A stretch of 6,690 nt of DNA, taken from an uncultured Bacilli bacterium (lineage in GTDB: Bacteria > Bacillota_I > Bacilli_A > RF39 > UBA660). Below the pieces are notes generated by a model. That model ran no database searches, had not been told where the DNA came from, and was given only the letters and a program-made list of their open reading frames with translations. A program made the translations under genes and the position numbers. The stretch's first letter is position 1, and every line of letters starts with the position of its first letter. This document shows positions 1 through 5,456 of the stretch, one piece after another. Location: the NCBI GenBank assembly GCA_944358565.1, contig CALVRK010000058.1:1-6690 (forward strand). Direction: 5' to 3'.

Positions 1-449
1 TCTGTTACATTATTATATTTTACTATTACTGTTAAGAGTGCTGTATTACCTGCTTTTAATAATGCTCCTTCTCTTATTCCACTTACTTCAAATCCTATTG
101 CTGGATTATTACTTTCTGGTACAGTTATCTTATCTAACTTCGCATCAATATCCCCTTCATTAGATACTGTTATATCATATTGCATTGTATCATTTGGTAA
201 TACTAATTTTGTCTTAAATGTTGCCGTTGTATCTGTATGGGTTGGCTCTGATATATTACTAGGTGTTCCACTTACTACTTTGCTTTGTATATCTGTTATT
301 TTTACACTCCAATTACTTGTTATATTGGAAGTTCCTGATATTTTAAGTTGGCTACTAAAAGCTGCATATCCTACTCCCATTATAACTAATATCATACATA
401 GCCCTGCGATTATATAATTACGCTGAGTTTTATTTAATCTTTTATACAT
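1..449 (-). CDS. Membrane-anchored extracytoplasmic protein, N-terminal part (cut by window edge)
   Basis: The frame is open for 149 codons from the chosen ATG to the left edge, so the C-terminus is missing. Residues 1-10 are basic (MYKRLNKTQR), residues 11-31 form a hydrophobic helix ending in GVGYAAFSS, and the rest is a Ser/Thr/Asn-rich beta-type sequence with TSNWSVKI near residue 43 and YDITVSNEGDID about residues 91-102. This looks like an Ig-like/DUF11-like surface domain, with the helix as signal peptide or anchor. The GYAAFSS segment loosely resembles SipW-type signal peptides of TasA/camelysin proteins; that is inference. Start choice: AGGAG at 464-460 lies 10 nt before the ATG at 449 but only 1 nt before an in-frame ATG at 458, so 449 is preferred and 458 (three residues longer) remains possible. 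It is divergent from a broken XRE regulator gene and shares its control region. The exact function is not recognised. Confidence -1.
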   Translation of the reverse strand, partial: MYKRLNKTQRNYIIAGLCMILVIMGVGYAAFSSQLKISGTSNITSNWSVKITDIQSKVVSGTPSNISEPTHTDTTATFKTKLVLPNDTMQYDITVSNEGDIDAKLDKITVPESNNPAIGFEVSGIREGALLKAGNTALLTVIVKYNNVT

Positions 450-472
450 CTTTTTCATTCTCCTTTACTACT

Positions 473-502
473 ATTATGAATAAAATATTTTTATTTATTC
501 AA
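473..502 (-). promoter_or_regulatory. Proximal leftward promoter candidate for the surface-protein gene
   Basis: On the minus strand, TTGAAT (502-497) and CATAAT (478-473) are separated by 18 bp. The last base of the -10 lies 23 nt before the ATG at 449, and the AGGAG ribosome-binding site (464-460) would fall almost at the transcription start. The match is moderate and the region is very AT-rich, so this is a prediction. It competes with the better-matching distal promoter at 554-582. Confidence -1.
477..501. repeat. Inverted repeat spanning the proximal promoter
   Basis: TGAATAAA (477-484) is the exact reverse complement of TTTATTCA (494-501), with a 9-nt centre. The arms overlap the -10 and -35 of the proximal leftward promoter. 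The TGAAT/ATTCA halves are the same core as in the dyads at 560-575 and 584-599, so it may be a weak related operator. AT-richness makes chance occurrence possible. Confidence -1.
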
Positions 503-504
503 AA

Positions 505-537
505 AATATAACAAACAATAACACTAAATGTTATATT
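505..537 (-). other. Leader segment with two mutually exclusive hairpins
   Basis: In a transcript from the distal leftward promoter, AATATAACA (537-529) can pair over 9 bp with TGTTATATT (513-505), which continues into a run of U (506-501). The ATAACA part can instead pair with the nearer TGTTAT (523-518) around a 5-nt loop. This resembles an antiterminator/terminator pair, but the stems hold only one G-C pair, so stability and function are doubtful. Confidence -1.
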
Positions 538-553
538 CTTACTCTATAATTCA

Positions 554-582
554 ATATTAGCATTCAAATGAATGCCTGTCAA
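554..582 (-). promoter_or_regulatory. Distal leftward promoter with perfect -35
   Basis: On the minus strand a perfect TTGACA (582-577) is followed, after exactly 17 bp, by TAATAT (559-554) preceded by TGC, giving an extended -10. This is the best promoter match in the window. Transcription would begin near 547, leaving a leader of about 98 nt before the ATG at 449. The spacer is filled by the dyad at 560-575, so a bound protein should block RNA polymerase. Confidence -1.
560..575. promoter_or_regulatory. Operator-like dyad O1
   Basis: GCATTCAAATGAATGC has perfect 7-bp arms (GCATTCA / TGAATGC) around a central AA. It sits exactly between the -35 and -10 hexamers of the distal leftward promoter. 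Size and symmetry fit an operator for a dimeric XRE/Cro-type repressor, and such a gene starts 55 bp away. That it is the site for this protein is inference. Confidence -1.
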
Positions 583-583
583 T

Positions 584-599
584 GTATTCAAATAAATTC
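584..599. promoter_or_regulatory. Operator-like dyad O2, imperfect copy of O1
   Basis: GTATTCAAATAAATTC matches O1 at 13 of 16 positions in the same orientation, 24 bp further right. It ends two bases before the extended -10 of the rightward (XRE) promoter, where the -35 contact would be. The 8-bp gap between O1 and O2 holds the leftward TTGACA. Two sites could thus control both promoters at once. Confidence -1.
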
Positions 600-600
600 T

Positions 601-620
601 TGATAAAATTTTATCAGGGG
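601..620 (+). promoter_or_regulatory. Rightward promoter and ribosome-binding site of the XRE gene
   Basis: TGATAAAAT (601-609) is an extended -10 (TGnTAAAAT, five of six matches in the hexamer). No convincing -35 lies 16-18 bp upstream. The -10 is the left half of a perfect 16-bp palindrome, TGATAAAATTTTATCA (601-616). AGGGG (616-620) lies 10 nt before the ATG at 631 and would be at the very 5' end of the transcript. Confidence -1.
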
Positions 621-630
621 TGCAAAGAAA

Positions 631-855
631 ATGTACTTAAAAAAACTTAAGGATTTGCGCATAGATAACGATTTATATCAAAAAGAAGTCGCCAGCATAT
701 TAAAAATAACCTGACAACAATATGGTTTATACGAAAGTGGTAAAAGAGATATACCAATTGATTTATTAATTAAATTAGCTGATTTTTATGGGGTAAGTAC
801 CGATTATATATTAAATAGAACTAACAAAAAAGAGTTAGACAAAGAAACTGTTTAA
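631..855 (+). pseudogene. XRE/Cro-family transcriptional regulator, interrupted by in-frame TGA
   Basis: Read through one stop, this frame gives a 74-residue HTH protein starting MYLKKLKDLRID. Helix 2 is YQKEVASILKIT, and the recognition helix with the family signature QQYGLYESGKR follows, then LIKLADFYGVSTDYIL, typical of small Cro/C1-type regulators. Codon 28 (712-714) is TGA, exactly between helix 2 and the recognition helix. The downstream 46 codons stay open and keep the family sequence to a TAA at 853-855, with no ATG or GTG for reinitiation, so the lesion looks recent. A CGA or AGA (Arg) or TCA (Ser) codon one change away would restore a normal residue. Tryptophan is TGG everywhere else here, which argues against TGA recoding; a sequencing error is also possible. 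It probably once regulated itself and the divergent surface-protein gene. The last four bases overlap the end of the convergent gene. Confidence -1.
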
Positions 856-870
856 CTCTTAATTTTTTTA
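826..870. terminator. Bidirectional intrinsic terminator between convergent genes
   Basis: A 12-bp stem pairs AAGAGTTAGACA (830-841) with TGTTTAACTCTT (849-860), one pair being G-U, around a 7-nt loop. On the plus strand it is followed by AATTTTTTT; on the minus strand the A run at 826-830 gives a U tract. Both stop codons (TAA at 853-855 plus; 854-852 minus) lie inside the right arm, so the terminator is built into the coding ends of both genes. Confidence -1.
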
Positions 871-1742
871 TTTCCCATAATCTTATAAAAGATAAGTAAA
901 ATGATTGCGAAAACAAGAACCCCAACCCCACTATATAAAATTGGTATTGTTACAAAATCCGTTAACGTAGTTGCAAACATTGATAATTCAGCTTCACCCA
1001 ACATATCGACTACTAAACCTGGCATTAAAAGTGCGACACCAATTGTTATTAAACCAGAAATTAATAACGAAACACCTAAATTAGTGCACCATTCAAATTC
1101 TTTTCTCTTAAGAATAATTACTATAACACCACTTATAATTAAAGCCACACATAAAAATATTTTTGTATTATCACTAAAAACAATTTGTATTTTCTCTATA
1201 TTATCTCCATAACTACTTCCAATTAAATCTTCAGAAGTAGGAAGCACTTCAACAATATCAGGAAGTTGTTTTTTTACTTCTCTTAAAAATTTTTCTTTTT
1301 GACCATCATCAATTGATATATTATTTTCATCTAAAACATCATCTAAGTTATCGTTTATTAAATTATAAGCATCTTCTTCTGATAATATTTTTGTATCTTC
1401 TCCATTAACTATAAAGTCTGTTAAATTACCTACAGCATCACCAACAATTTCTTTAGTAATCCTAGAATCTATAATTTGATCAACTACCTCTTCTGATACA
1501 GAAAATTGTGAAGCTAAAGAATACATCTCATCAATAACTTGAGTAACTCCACTAGCGCCTTCTGTACTGCCGCTATTTCTAATTTTTTTAACCTCAGTTA
1601 TTATATCTACACTCTTCATTTTATCCACAATATTATCTTTAGTCGCAAAAGCACTTACACTAAAAACGCATATAGTTGCAACCACCAAAATTCCAAAAAT
1701 TAAAGTAAATAAACCTGCTACAAAATTTTTAAGAAAATGCAT
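852..1742 (-). CDS. Membrane protein of unknown function with large extracytoplasmic domain
   Basis: The 296-residue protein has one N-terminal hydrophobic helix (about 7-31), an acidic, mostly helical domain (about 34-194) and three C-terminal helices (about 195-211, 219-241, 264-286), ending in the basic tail GNKKIKS. The basic cluster KRK at 212-214 between helices 2 and 3 and the basic C-terminus place the acidic domain outside the cell by the positive-inside rule. The domain is rich in D/E/N/I/V with no cysteine pairs or catalytic motif that I recognise. The start is supported by AGAGGGTGAT (1755-1746) 3 nt before the ATG and by a good promoter upstream. It is transcribed alone: a promoter lies in the 123-bp gap after the phosphoesterase gene, and it ends in the bidirectional terminator. 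No family assigned; a sensor or cell-envelope role would be guesswork. Confidence -1.
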   Translation of the reverse strand: MHFLKNFVAGLFTLIFGILVVATICVFSVSAFATKDNIVDKMKSVDIITEVKKIRNSGSTEGASGVTQVIDEMYSLASQFSVSEEVVDQIIDSRITKEIVGDAVGNLTDFIVNGEDTKILSEEDAYNLINDNLDDVLDENNISIDDGQKEKFLREVKKQLPDIVEVLPTSEDLIGSSYGDNIEKIQIVFSDNTKIFLCVALIISGVIVIILKRKEFEWCTNLGVSLLISGLITIGVALLMPGLVVDMLGEAELSMFATTLTDFVTIPILYSGVGVLVFAIILLIFYKIMGNKKIKS

Positions 1743-1745
1743 ATA

Positions 1746-1790
1746 ATCACCCTCTAAATAGATTATAACATACCTCTAATTTTATTCCAA
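1746..1790 (-). promoter_or_regulatory. Promoter and ribosome-binding site of the unknown membrane protein gene
   Basis: On the minus strand TTGGAA (1790-1785) and a perfect TATAAT (1767-1762) are separated by 17 bp, and TGT directly before TATAAT makes it an extended -10. The AGAGGGTGAT ribosome-binding site (1755-1746) starts 6 nt after the -10, so transcription should begin at or beside it, giving a leader of roughly 13 nt. The rest of the 1743-1865 gap shows only a short GCAATTGC palindrome and no convincing terminator. Confidence -1.
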
Positions 1791-1865
1791 ATCAATAAGA
1801 TAATCATATAAAAATATTTAGCAATTGCCTTATTTTTTCAATTTCAACCAAACATTTTTCTAGTT

Positions 1866-2558
1866 TTATTTAAAGATACAAACATCATGAAACATAAATC
1901 TTACTTTATCTATTTTCTTATCTGTGTGGTAATGCCCACAGTACCACTTATCATAATTAGTTTTATCCTCGATTTCATTCAAAAAATACTCTGTGGAATT
2001 ATCTACCTTAGATTGATCTATTCCTTCTAAAAACGTCTCTCTTGGAAGATATTTATAAGGACAGGTATGAGATAAAATAACATCCACCTTATAATTGTTT
2101 TTACTCAAAACATTCCTAACTTTATTTTTAACCTCTTCGGTAGGTTGCTCACTCTCATACCAATTATAACCATAAATGATTCTAAAATTCTTATCTACAC
2201 TATAAGCTCCACCAATAACTAAAGTCTTTTTACCATTAAAATCATATATTTCTCCATCATCCGCAAACAAAATATTAGGATAATCTTCTTCATAATAAAC
2301 CAATCCACCATGAAATTCCTTAGTCTTATAAGTACTGATATTATAAGGCCTTTCTTCATGATTACCATGAATACAAAATAAAGTTATATTAAGATTTTGT
2401 AGCTTATCTTTTAACTTATAATCATTTTTACTAGCAAAATAATTAATACCTGCATCTCCTAAAACAATCAAAATGTCATCTAATTTAGTACTATTATCCT
2501 CACAAAAAGCAAAAACACTTCTAAATTCCCCATGCTTATCACCCGTAATATATACCAT
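1866..2558 (-). CDS. Calcineurin-like metallophosphoesterase
   Basis: The 230-residue cytoplasmic protein carries the ordered metal-binding motifs of the calcineurin-like phosphoesterase superfamily: GDKHGE (6-11, D7 and H9), GDAG (34-37, D35), GNHEE (65-69, N66 and H67), a single H164 in LSHTCP, and CGHYH (207-211, H209 and H211). All dinuclear-metal ligands are therefore present and it should be an active phosphomonoesterase or phosphodiesterase; the substrate cannot be read from sequence. Length suits a single-domain enzyme. Start choice: the frame extends upstream to TTG at 2606 and ATGs at 2579 and 2573, but those lie in or beside the promoter. GGAAGTGAT (2571-2563) is placed 4 nt before the ATG at 2558, and MVYITGDKHG is the usual family beginning. 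It is divergent from the flavoprotein operon; no functional link is evident. Confidence -1.
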   Translation of the reverse strand: MVYITGDKHGEFRSVFAFCEDNSTKLDDILIVLGDAGINYFASKNDYKLKDKLQNLNITLFCIHGNHEERPYNISTYKTKEFHGGLVYYEEDYPNILFADDGEIYDFNGKKTLVIGGAYSVDKNFRIIYGYNWYESEQPTEEVKNKVRNVLSKNNYKVDVILSHTCPYKYLPRETFLEGIDQSKVDNSTEYFLNEIEDKTNYDKWYCGHYHTDKKIDKVRFMFHDVCIFK

Positions 2559-2562
2559 AACT

Positions 2563-2606
2563 ATCACTTCCATCTCCATACTAGCACGCAAATAAGTTAT
2601 TTTCAA
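2563..2606 (-). promoter_or_regulatory. Promoter and ribosome-binding site of the metallophosphoesterase gene
   Basis: On the minus strand TTGAAA (2606-2601) and TAGTAT (2583-2578) are 17 bp apart, with TGC before the -10 giving TGnTAGTAT. The expected start (about 2571) coincides with the GGAAGTGAT ribosome-binding site (2571-2563). This placement supports the translation start at 2558 over the upstream ATG/TTG codons. Confidence -1.
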
Positions 2607-2613
2607 GCAAATA

Positions 2614-2634
2614 TGTTATAATACTTATGGTGAT
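2614..2634 (+). promoter_or_regulatory. Promoter and ribosome-binding site of the flavoprotein operon
   Basis: TGTTATAAT (2614-2622) is an extended -10 with perfect TATAAT; no recognisable -35 lies 16-18 bp upstream. GGTGAT (2629-2634) lies 4 nt before the ATG at 2639 and 6 nt after the -10, so the leader is only about 10 nt. The 80-bp gap 2559-2638 thus holds two back-to-back promoters. Confidence -1.
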
Positions 2635-2638
2635 TTAA

Positions 2639-3844
2639 ATGAAAGAAGTTGTTATTGTTGGTGGTGGAGCCTCTGGTCTAACGGCTGCTATTACAGCAGC
2701 TAGAAATGGCAAAGATGTTACAATCATTGAAAGAAATAATAAATGCGGTAAAAAGATTTTAATAACTGGTAATGGTAGATGTAACTTTTGGAATACCGAT
2801 GAAGATATATCACACTATCACTCATCTAATCCTAATTTATTAAAAGAATTTATTACTGATGAAAGAAAAAATAGTATTTTAAAGTTTTTTGATTCTTTAG
2901 GTTTAGCTTATAAAACTAAAAACGGATATTATTATCCTTTTTCTAATCAAGCTTTTACTGTTGAAAACGCTTTACTTTTAGAATGTAAAAAATTAAATAT
3001 AAAAATCATAAACGACATTACTGTGGAAAAAATAATTAAAAAAGATTGCTTTATTATTAATCCAGGCCAAGAAAAAATTAAAGCCAAAAACCTTATTATT
3101 GCGACAGGTTCTAAAGCATCGCCTAAAACAGGCTCTGATGGCTTAGGTTATGAACTAGCCAAATCACTAGGTCATAATATTATCACACCACTCCCTTCTT
3201 TAGTTCAGTTAAAAGGAAATGAAATTTATTTCAAAAACTGGAGTGGCATCAGAACTGACGTTAAAGCAAGTTTATTAATCGATAATAATTATATTAAAAG
3301 TGAAACTGGTGAAATTCAGCTAACTAACTATGGGCTTAGCGGCATATGTATATTTAATTTAAGTGGAGAAGCTACTAAAGCTTTAAATCAAAACAAAAAT
3401 GTCATTATCAGTATCAACTTCTTACCACTTACCAATAATCCTAAAACCTTTCTACAAACTTTAAACAAAAATTCCTACCACAAAACCATCAGTGAATTAT
3501 TAGAAGCCATACTGCACTATAAACTTGTAGATATTGTTCTTAAAAAAGCAGGTCTAAAAAGAGATTTACTTTTAAATACCTTAACTGATAATGAATTAAA
3601 TAATCTAATTAAAACATTAACTGATTTTAAGGTTCAAATTTTGAATGTTCACACTTTAGATCACGCTCAAGTATGTTCAGGCGGAATTCCTTTAACCGAA
3701 ATAAATAGTAAAACTTTAGAATCATTAAAAGTTAAAAACTTATATTTTACCGGTGAAATTATCGATATTGATGGAGATTGCGGTGGATATAACTTAGGCT
3801 GGGCTTGGATGAGTGGTATTATAGCTGGAAAGAATGTGAAATAA
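2639..3844 (+). CDS. HI0933/YhiN-family NAD(P)/FAD-dependent oxidoreductase
   Basis: The 401-residue flavoprotein begins with a dinucleotide-binding Rossmann motif (GGGASG at 8-13, E31 for the ribose of FAD). The family hallmark GKKILITGNGRCN follows at 37-49, then the second FAD contact ATGS (155-158) and the C-terminal FAD motif with CSGGI (346-350) and GEIIDIDGDCGGYN (372-385). These match the HI0933/COG2081 family (B. subtilis YtfP, E. coli YhiN), normally about 400 residues, so it is full length. The family is mostly uncharacterised; the bile-acid enzyme BaiN belongs to it, but membership does not establish that activity. No membrane segment or signal peptide is seen, so it is cytoplasmic. 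GGTGAT lies 4 nt before the ATG. It is the first gene of a two-gene operon, its TAA sharing its last A with the ATG of the next gene. Confidence -1.
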   Translation: MKEVVIVGGGASGLTAAITAARNGKDVTIIERNNKCGKKILITGNGRCNFWNTDEDISHYHSSNPNLLKEFITDERKNSILKFFDSLGLAYKTKNGYYYPFSNQAFTVENALLLECKKLNIKIINDITVEKIIKKDCFIINPGQEKIKAKNLIIATGSKASPKTGSDGLGYELAKSLGHNIITPLPSLVQLKGNEIYFKNWSGIRTDVKASLLIDNNYIKSETGEIQLTNYGLSGICIFNLSGEATKALNQNKNVIISINFLPLTNNPKTFLQTLNKNSYHKTISELLEAILHYKLVDIVLKKAGLKRDLLLNTLTDNELNNLIKTLTDFKVQILNVHTLDHAQVCSGGIPLTEINSKTLESLKVKNLYFTGEIIDIDGDCGGYNLGWAWMSGIIAGKNVK

Positions 3845-5424
3845 TGCTTAGAATAAGACAAATAAAATTACCAGTTAATCATAGCGAAAATGATTTAAAA
3901 ACTAAAATAGCCAAAAAATTAAAAATCAAAGAAAATGATATCCTAGATTTTAAAATTAATAAACAATCTATCGATGCTAGACAAAAAGATAATTTAATGT
4001 ATGTTTATGAAATAGATGCCAATATCAAAAATGAAAAGCAAACATTAAAACATCATTTAAAAGACGTTACTGAATCGCCAGATGAAACATATAAACTACC
4101 TAAACCAGGAAATAATCCTTTAAACCACCAAATTATTATTGTCGGTAGTGGTCCAGCCGGATTATTTGCGGGATATATGTTAGCAAAAGTTGGATATAAA
4201 CCATTAATTATCGAACGTGGTGAAAATATTGACCACCGTATTAAAACTGTGGAAAAATTTTGGGAAACTGGCAAATTAAATTTAAATTCCAATGTTCAGT
4301 TTGGAGCCGGTGGCGCTGGAACTTTTTCCGATGGTAAATTAAATACCGGTAATAAAGATAAATTTAACCGTAATAAAGAAGTTTTAAGAATCTTCGTTAA
4401 AAATGGCGCACCTAAAGATATTTTATACTTAAATAAACCACATATCGGAACTGACTTATTAAGAGATGTTATCAAAAATATGATAGGTGAAATAATAAAT
4501 ATGGGTGGAGAGATAAAATACGAAACATGCTTAACCAATATCATAACCGATAAAAACAAATTAACCCATATCGAAATTAATCATCAAGACATAATCCCTT
4601 GTGAACATTTAATTTTATCTTTAGGTCATAGTAGTCGTGATACTTTCGAAATGTTATTAAACCAAGGACTAAACATAATACCTAAACCATTTGCTGTTGG
4701 AATTCGTATCCAGCACCCACAATTTTTAATTAATTATTCACAGTATGGTACCAATCACTTAAACCTCCCACCTGCCTCATATAAATTAACCTATCAAACT
4801 TCTAAAAAAAGAGGCGTTTATTCATTTTGTATGTGTCCAGGTGGCTATGTCGTAAATGCCTCATCTGAAAAAGGAATGCTGGCAGTTAACGGTATGAGTA
4901 ATCATAATCGTGATAGTAAAAACGCCAATAGTGCCATTATCGTCACCGTATCACCAGAAGACTATGGTAAAAATCCATTAGATGGTATTAAATTTCAAAG
5001 AAAATTAGAAAAGAAAGCTTACGAAATTGGTAATGGAAATATTCCTATTCAATTATTTAAAGATTTTGTCAAAAATAAGCCAAGTGAAAACTTAAACTCC
5101 ATAGATCCAATTTTTAAAGGAAATTACACCTTAACTAATCTAAGGGATATTTTTCCACTATATATCTCTGAAGCCTTAATCGAAGGTATTCAAAACTTTG
5201 GCACTAAAATCAAAGGTTTTGACTCTGATGATGCTATTTTAGCTGCTTGTGAATCACGCACATCTTCACCAATAAAAATAATGAGAGATGAAAACTTTAC
5301 TTCAAATATTCAAGGTGTATATCCATGTGGTGAAGGTGCTGGGTATGCTGGCGGTATTACAACTTCAGCTATCGATGGTATTAAAGTTGCGGAAAACATT
5401 ATCAAAAATTATAAGCCATTATAA
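3844..5424 (+). CDS. COG2509-family FAD-dependent oxidoreductase
   Basis: The 526-residue protein starts with a roughly 85-residue lysine-rich alpha/beta domain (MLRIRQIKLPV...) typical of this family. It then has the FAD-binding GSGPAG (101-106) with acceptor E124 in IIERGE, the strongly conserved FGAGGAGTFSDGKLNTG (153-169), KPHIGTD (198-204) and a C-terminal CGEGAGYAGGITTSAIDG (495-512) that closes the FAD site. These fit the uncharacterised dehydrogenase family COG2509, and the length is usual for it. The frame is open upstream to an ATG at 3805, inside the previous gene, but the ATG at 3844 overlaps that gene's TAA by one base (TAATG), with GGAAAG (3827-3832) 11 nt before it; this and the usual MLRIRQIKL start fix it. 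Translation is probably coupled to the HI0933-family gene. The substrate is unknown; both should be cytoplasmic. A terminator begins at its last base. Confidence -1.
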   Translation: MLRIRQIKLPVNHSENDLKTKIAKKLKIKENDILDFKINKQSIDARQKDNLMYVYEIDANIKNEKQTLKHHLKDVTESPDETYKLPKPGNNPLNHQIIIVGSGPAGLFAGYMLAKVGYKPLIIERGENIDHRIKTVEKFWETGKLNLNSNVQFGAGGAGTFSDGKLNTGNKDKFNRNKEVLRIFVKNGAPKDILYLNKPHIGTDLLRDVIKNMIGEIINMGGEIKYETCLTNIITDKNKLTHIEINHQDIIPCEHLILSLGHSSRDTFEMLLNQGLNIIPKPFAVGIRIQHPQFLINYSQYGTNHLNLPPASYKLTYQTSKKRGVYSFCMCPGGYVVNASSEKGMLAVNGMSNHNRDSKNANSAIIVTVSPEDYGKNPLDGIKFQRKLEKKAYEIGNGNIPIQLFKDFVKNKPSENLNSIDPIFKGNYTLTNLRDIFPLYISEALIEGIQNFGTKIKGFDSDDAILAACESRTSSPIKIMRDENFTSNIQGVYPCGEGAGYAGGITTSAIDGIKVAENIIKNYKPL

Positions 5425-5456
5425 AAACTTCGTTTATATTTTCAAAACGAAGTTTT
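5424..5456. terminator. Bidirectional intrinsic terminator between the operon and the VanZ-RDD gene
   Basis: AAAACTTCGTTT (5424-5435) pairs perfectly over 12 bp with AAACGAAGTTTT (5445-5456), with a 9-nt loop; the outer A/T runs give short U tracts in both directions. The plus-strand stop (TAA 5422-5424) ends at the first stem base, and the minus-strand stop (5457-5455) overlaps the last two. The two convergent genes therefore share one compact terminator. Confidence -1.

Noticed and set aside
459..630. CRISPR-like short repeats.
   Set aside because: Only two imperfect 16-bp dyads 24 bp apart, without spacers of regular length or cas genes.
712..714. TGA read as tryptophan or glycine (alternative genetic code).
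   Set aside because: Long intact genes contain no in-frame TGA and use TGG for every tryptophan; tryptophan or glycine is also unusual at this position of XRE proteins.
901..1212. Plus-strand ORF of 103 codons.
   Set aside because: It is antisense to the membrane protein gene, has low-complexity composition and no promoter or ribosome-binding site.
1800..1865. Terminator after the metallophosphoesterase gene around the GCAATTGC palindrome.
   Set aside because: The stem is only four base pairs self-complementary with no clean U run next to it; not supportable.
2559..2606. Longer metallophosphoesterase start at TTG 2606 or ATG 2579/2573.
   Set aside because: These codons lie in or beside the predicted promoter, while a good ribosome-binding site precedes the ATG at 2558 and the family motif begins right after it.
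3805..3843. Extra 13 N-terminal residues on the COG2509 gene.
   Set aside because: They lie inside the end of the preceding gene; the TAATG overlap and usual family N-terminus favour the ATG at 3844.
4053..4559. Two minus-strand ORFs inside the COG2509 gene.
   Set aside because: They are antisense shadows of strongly conserved flavoprotein coding sequence.
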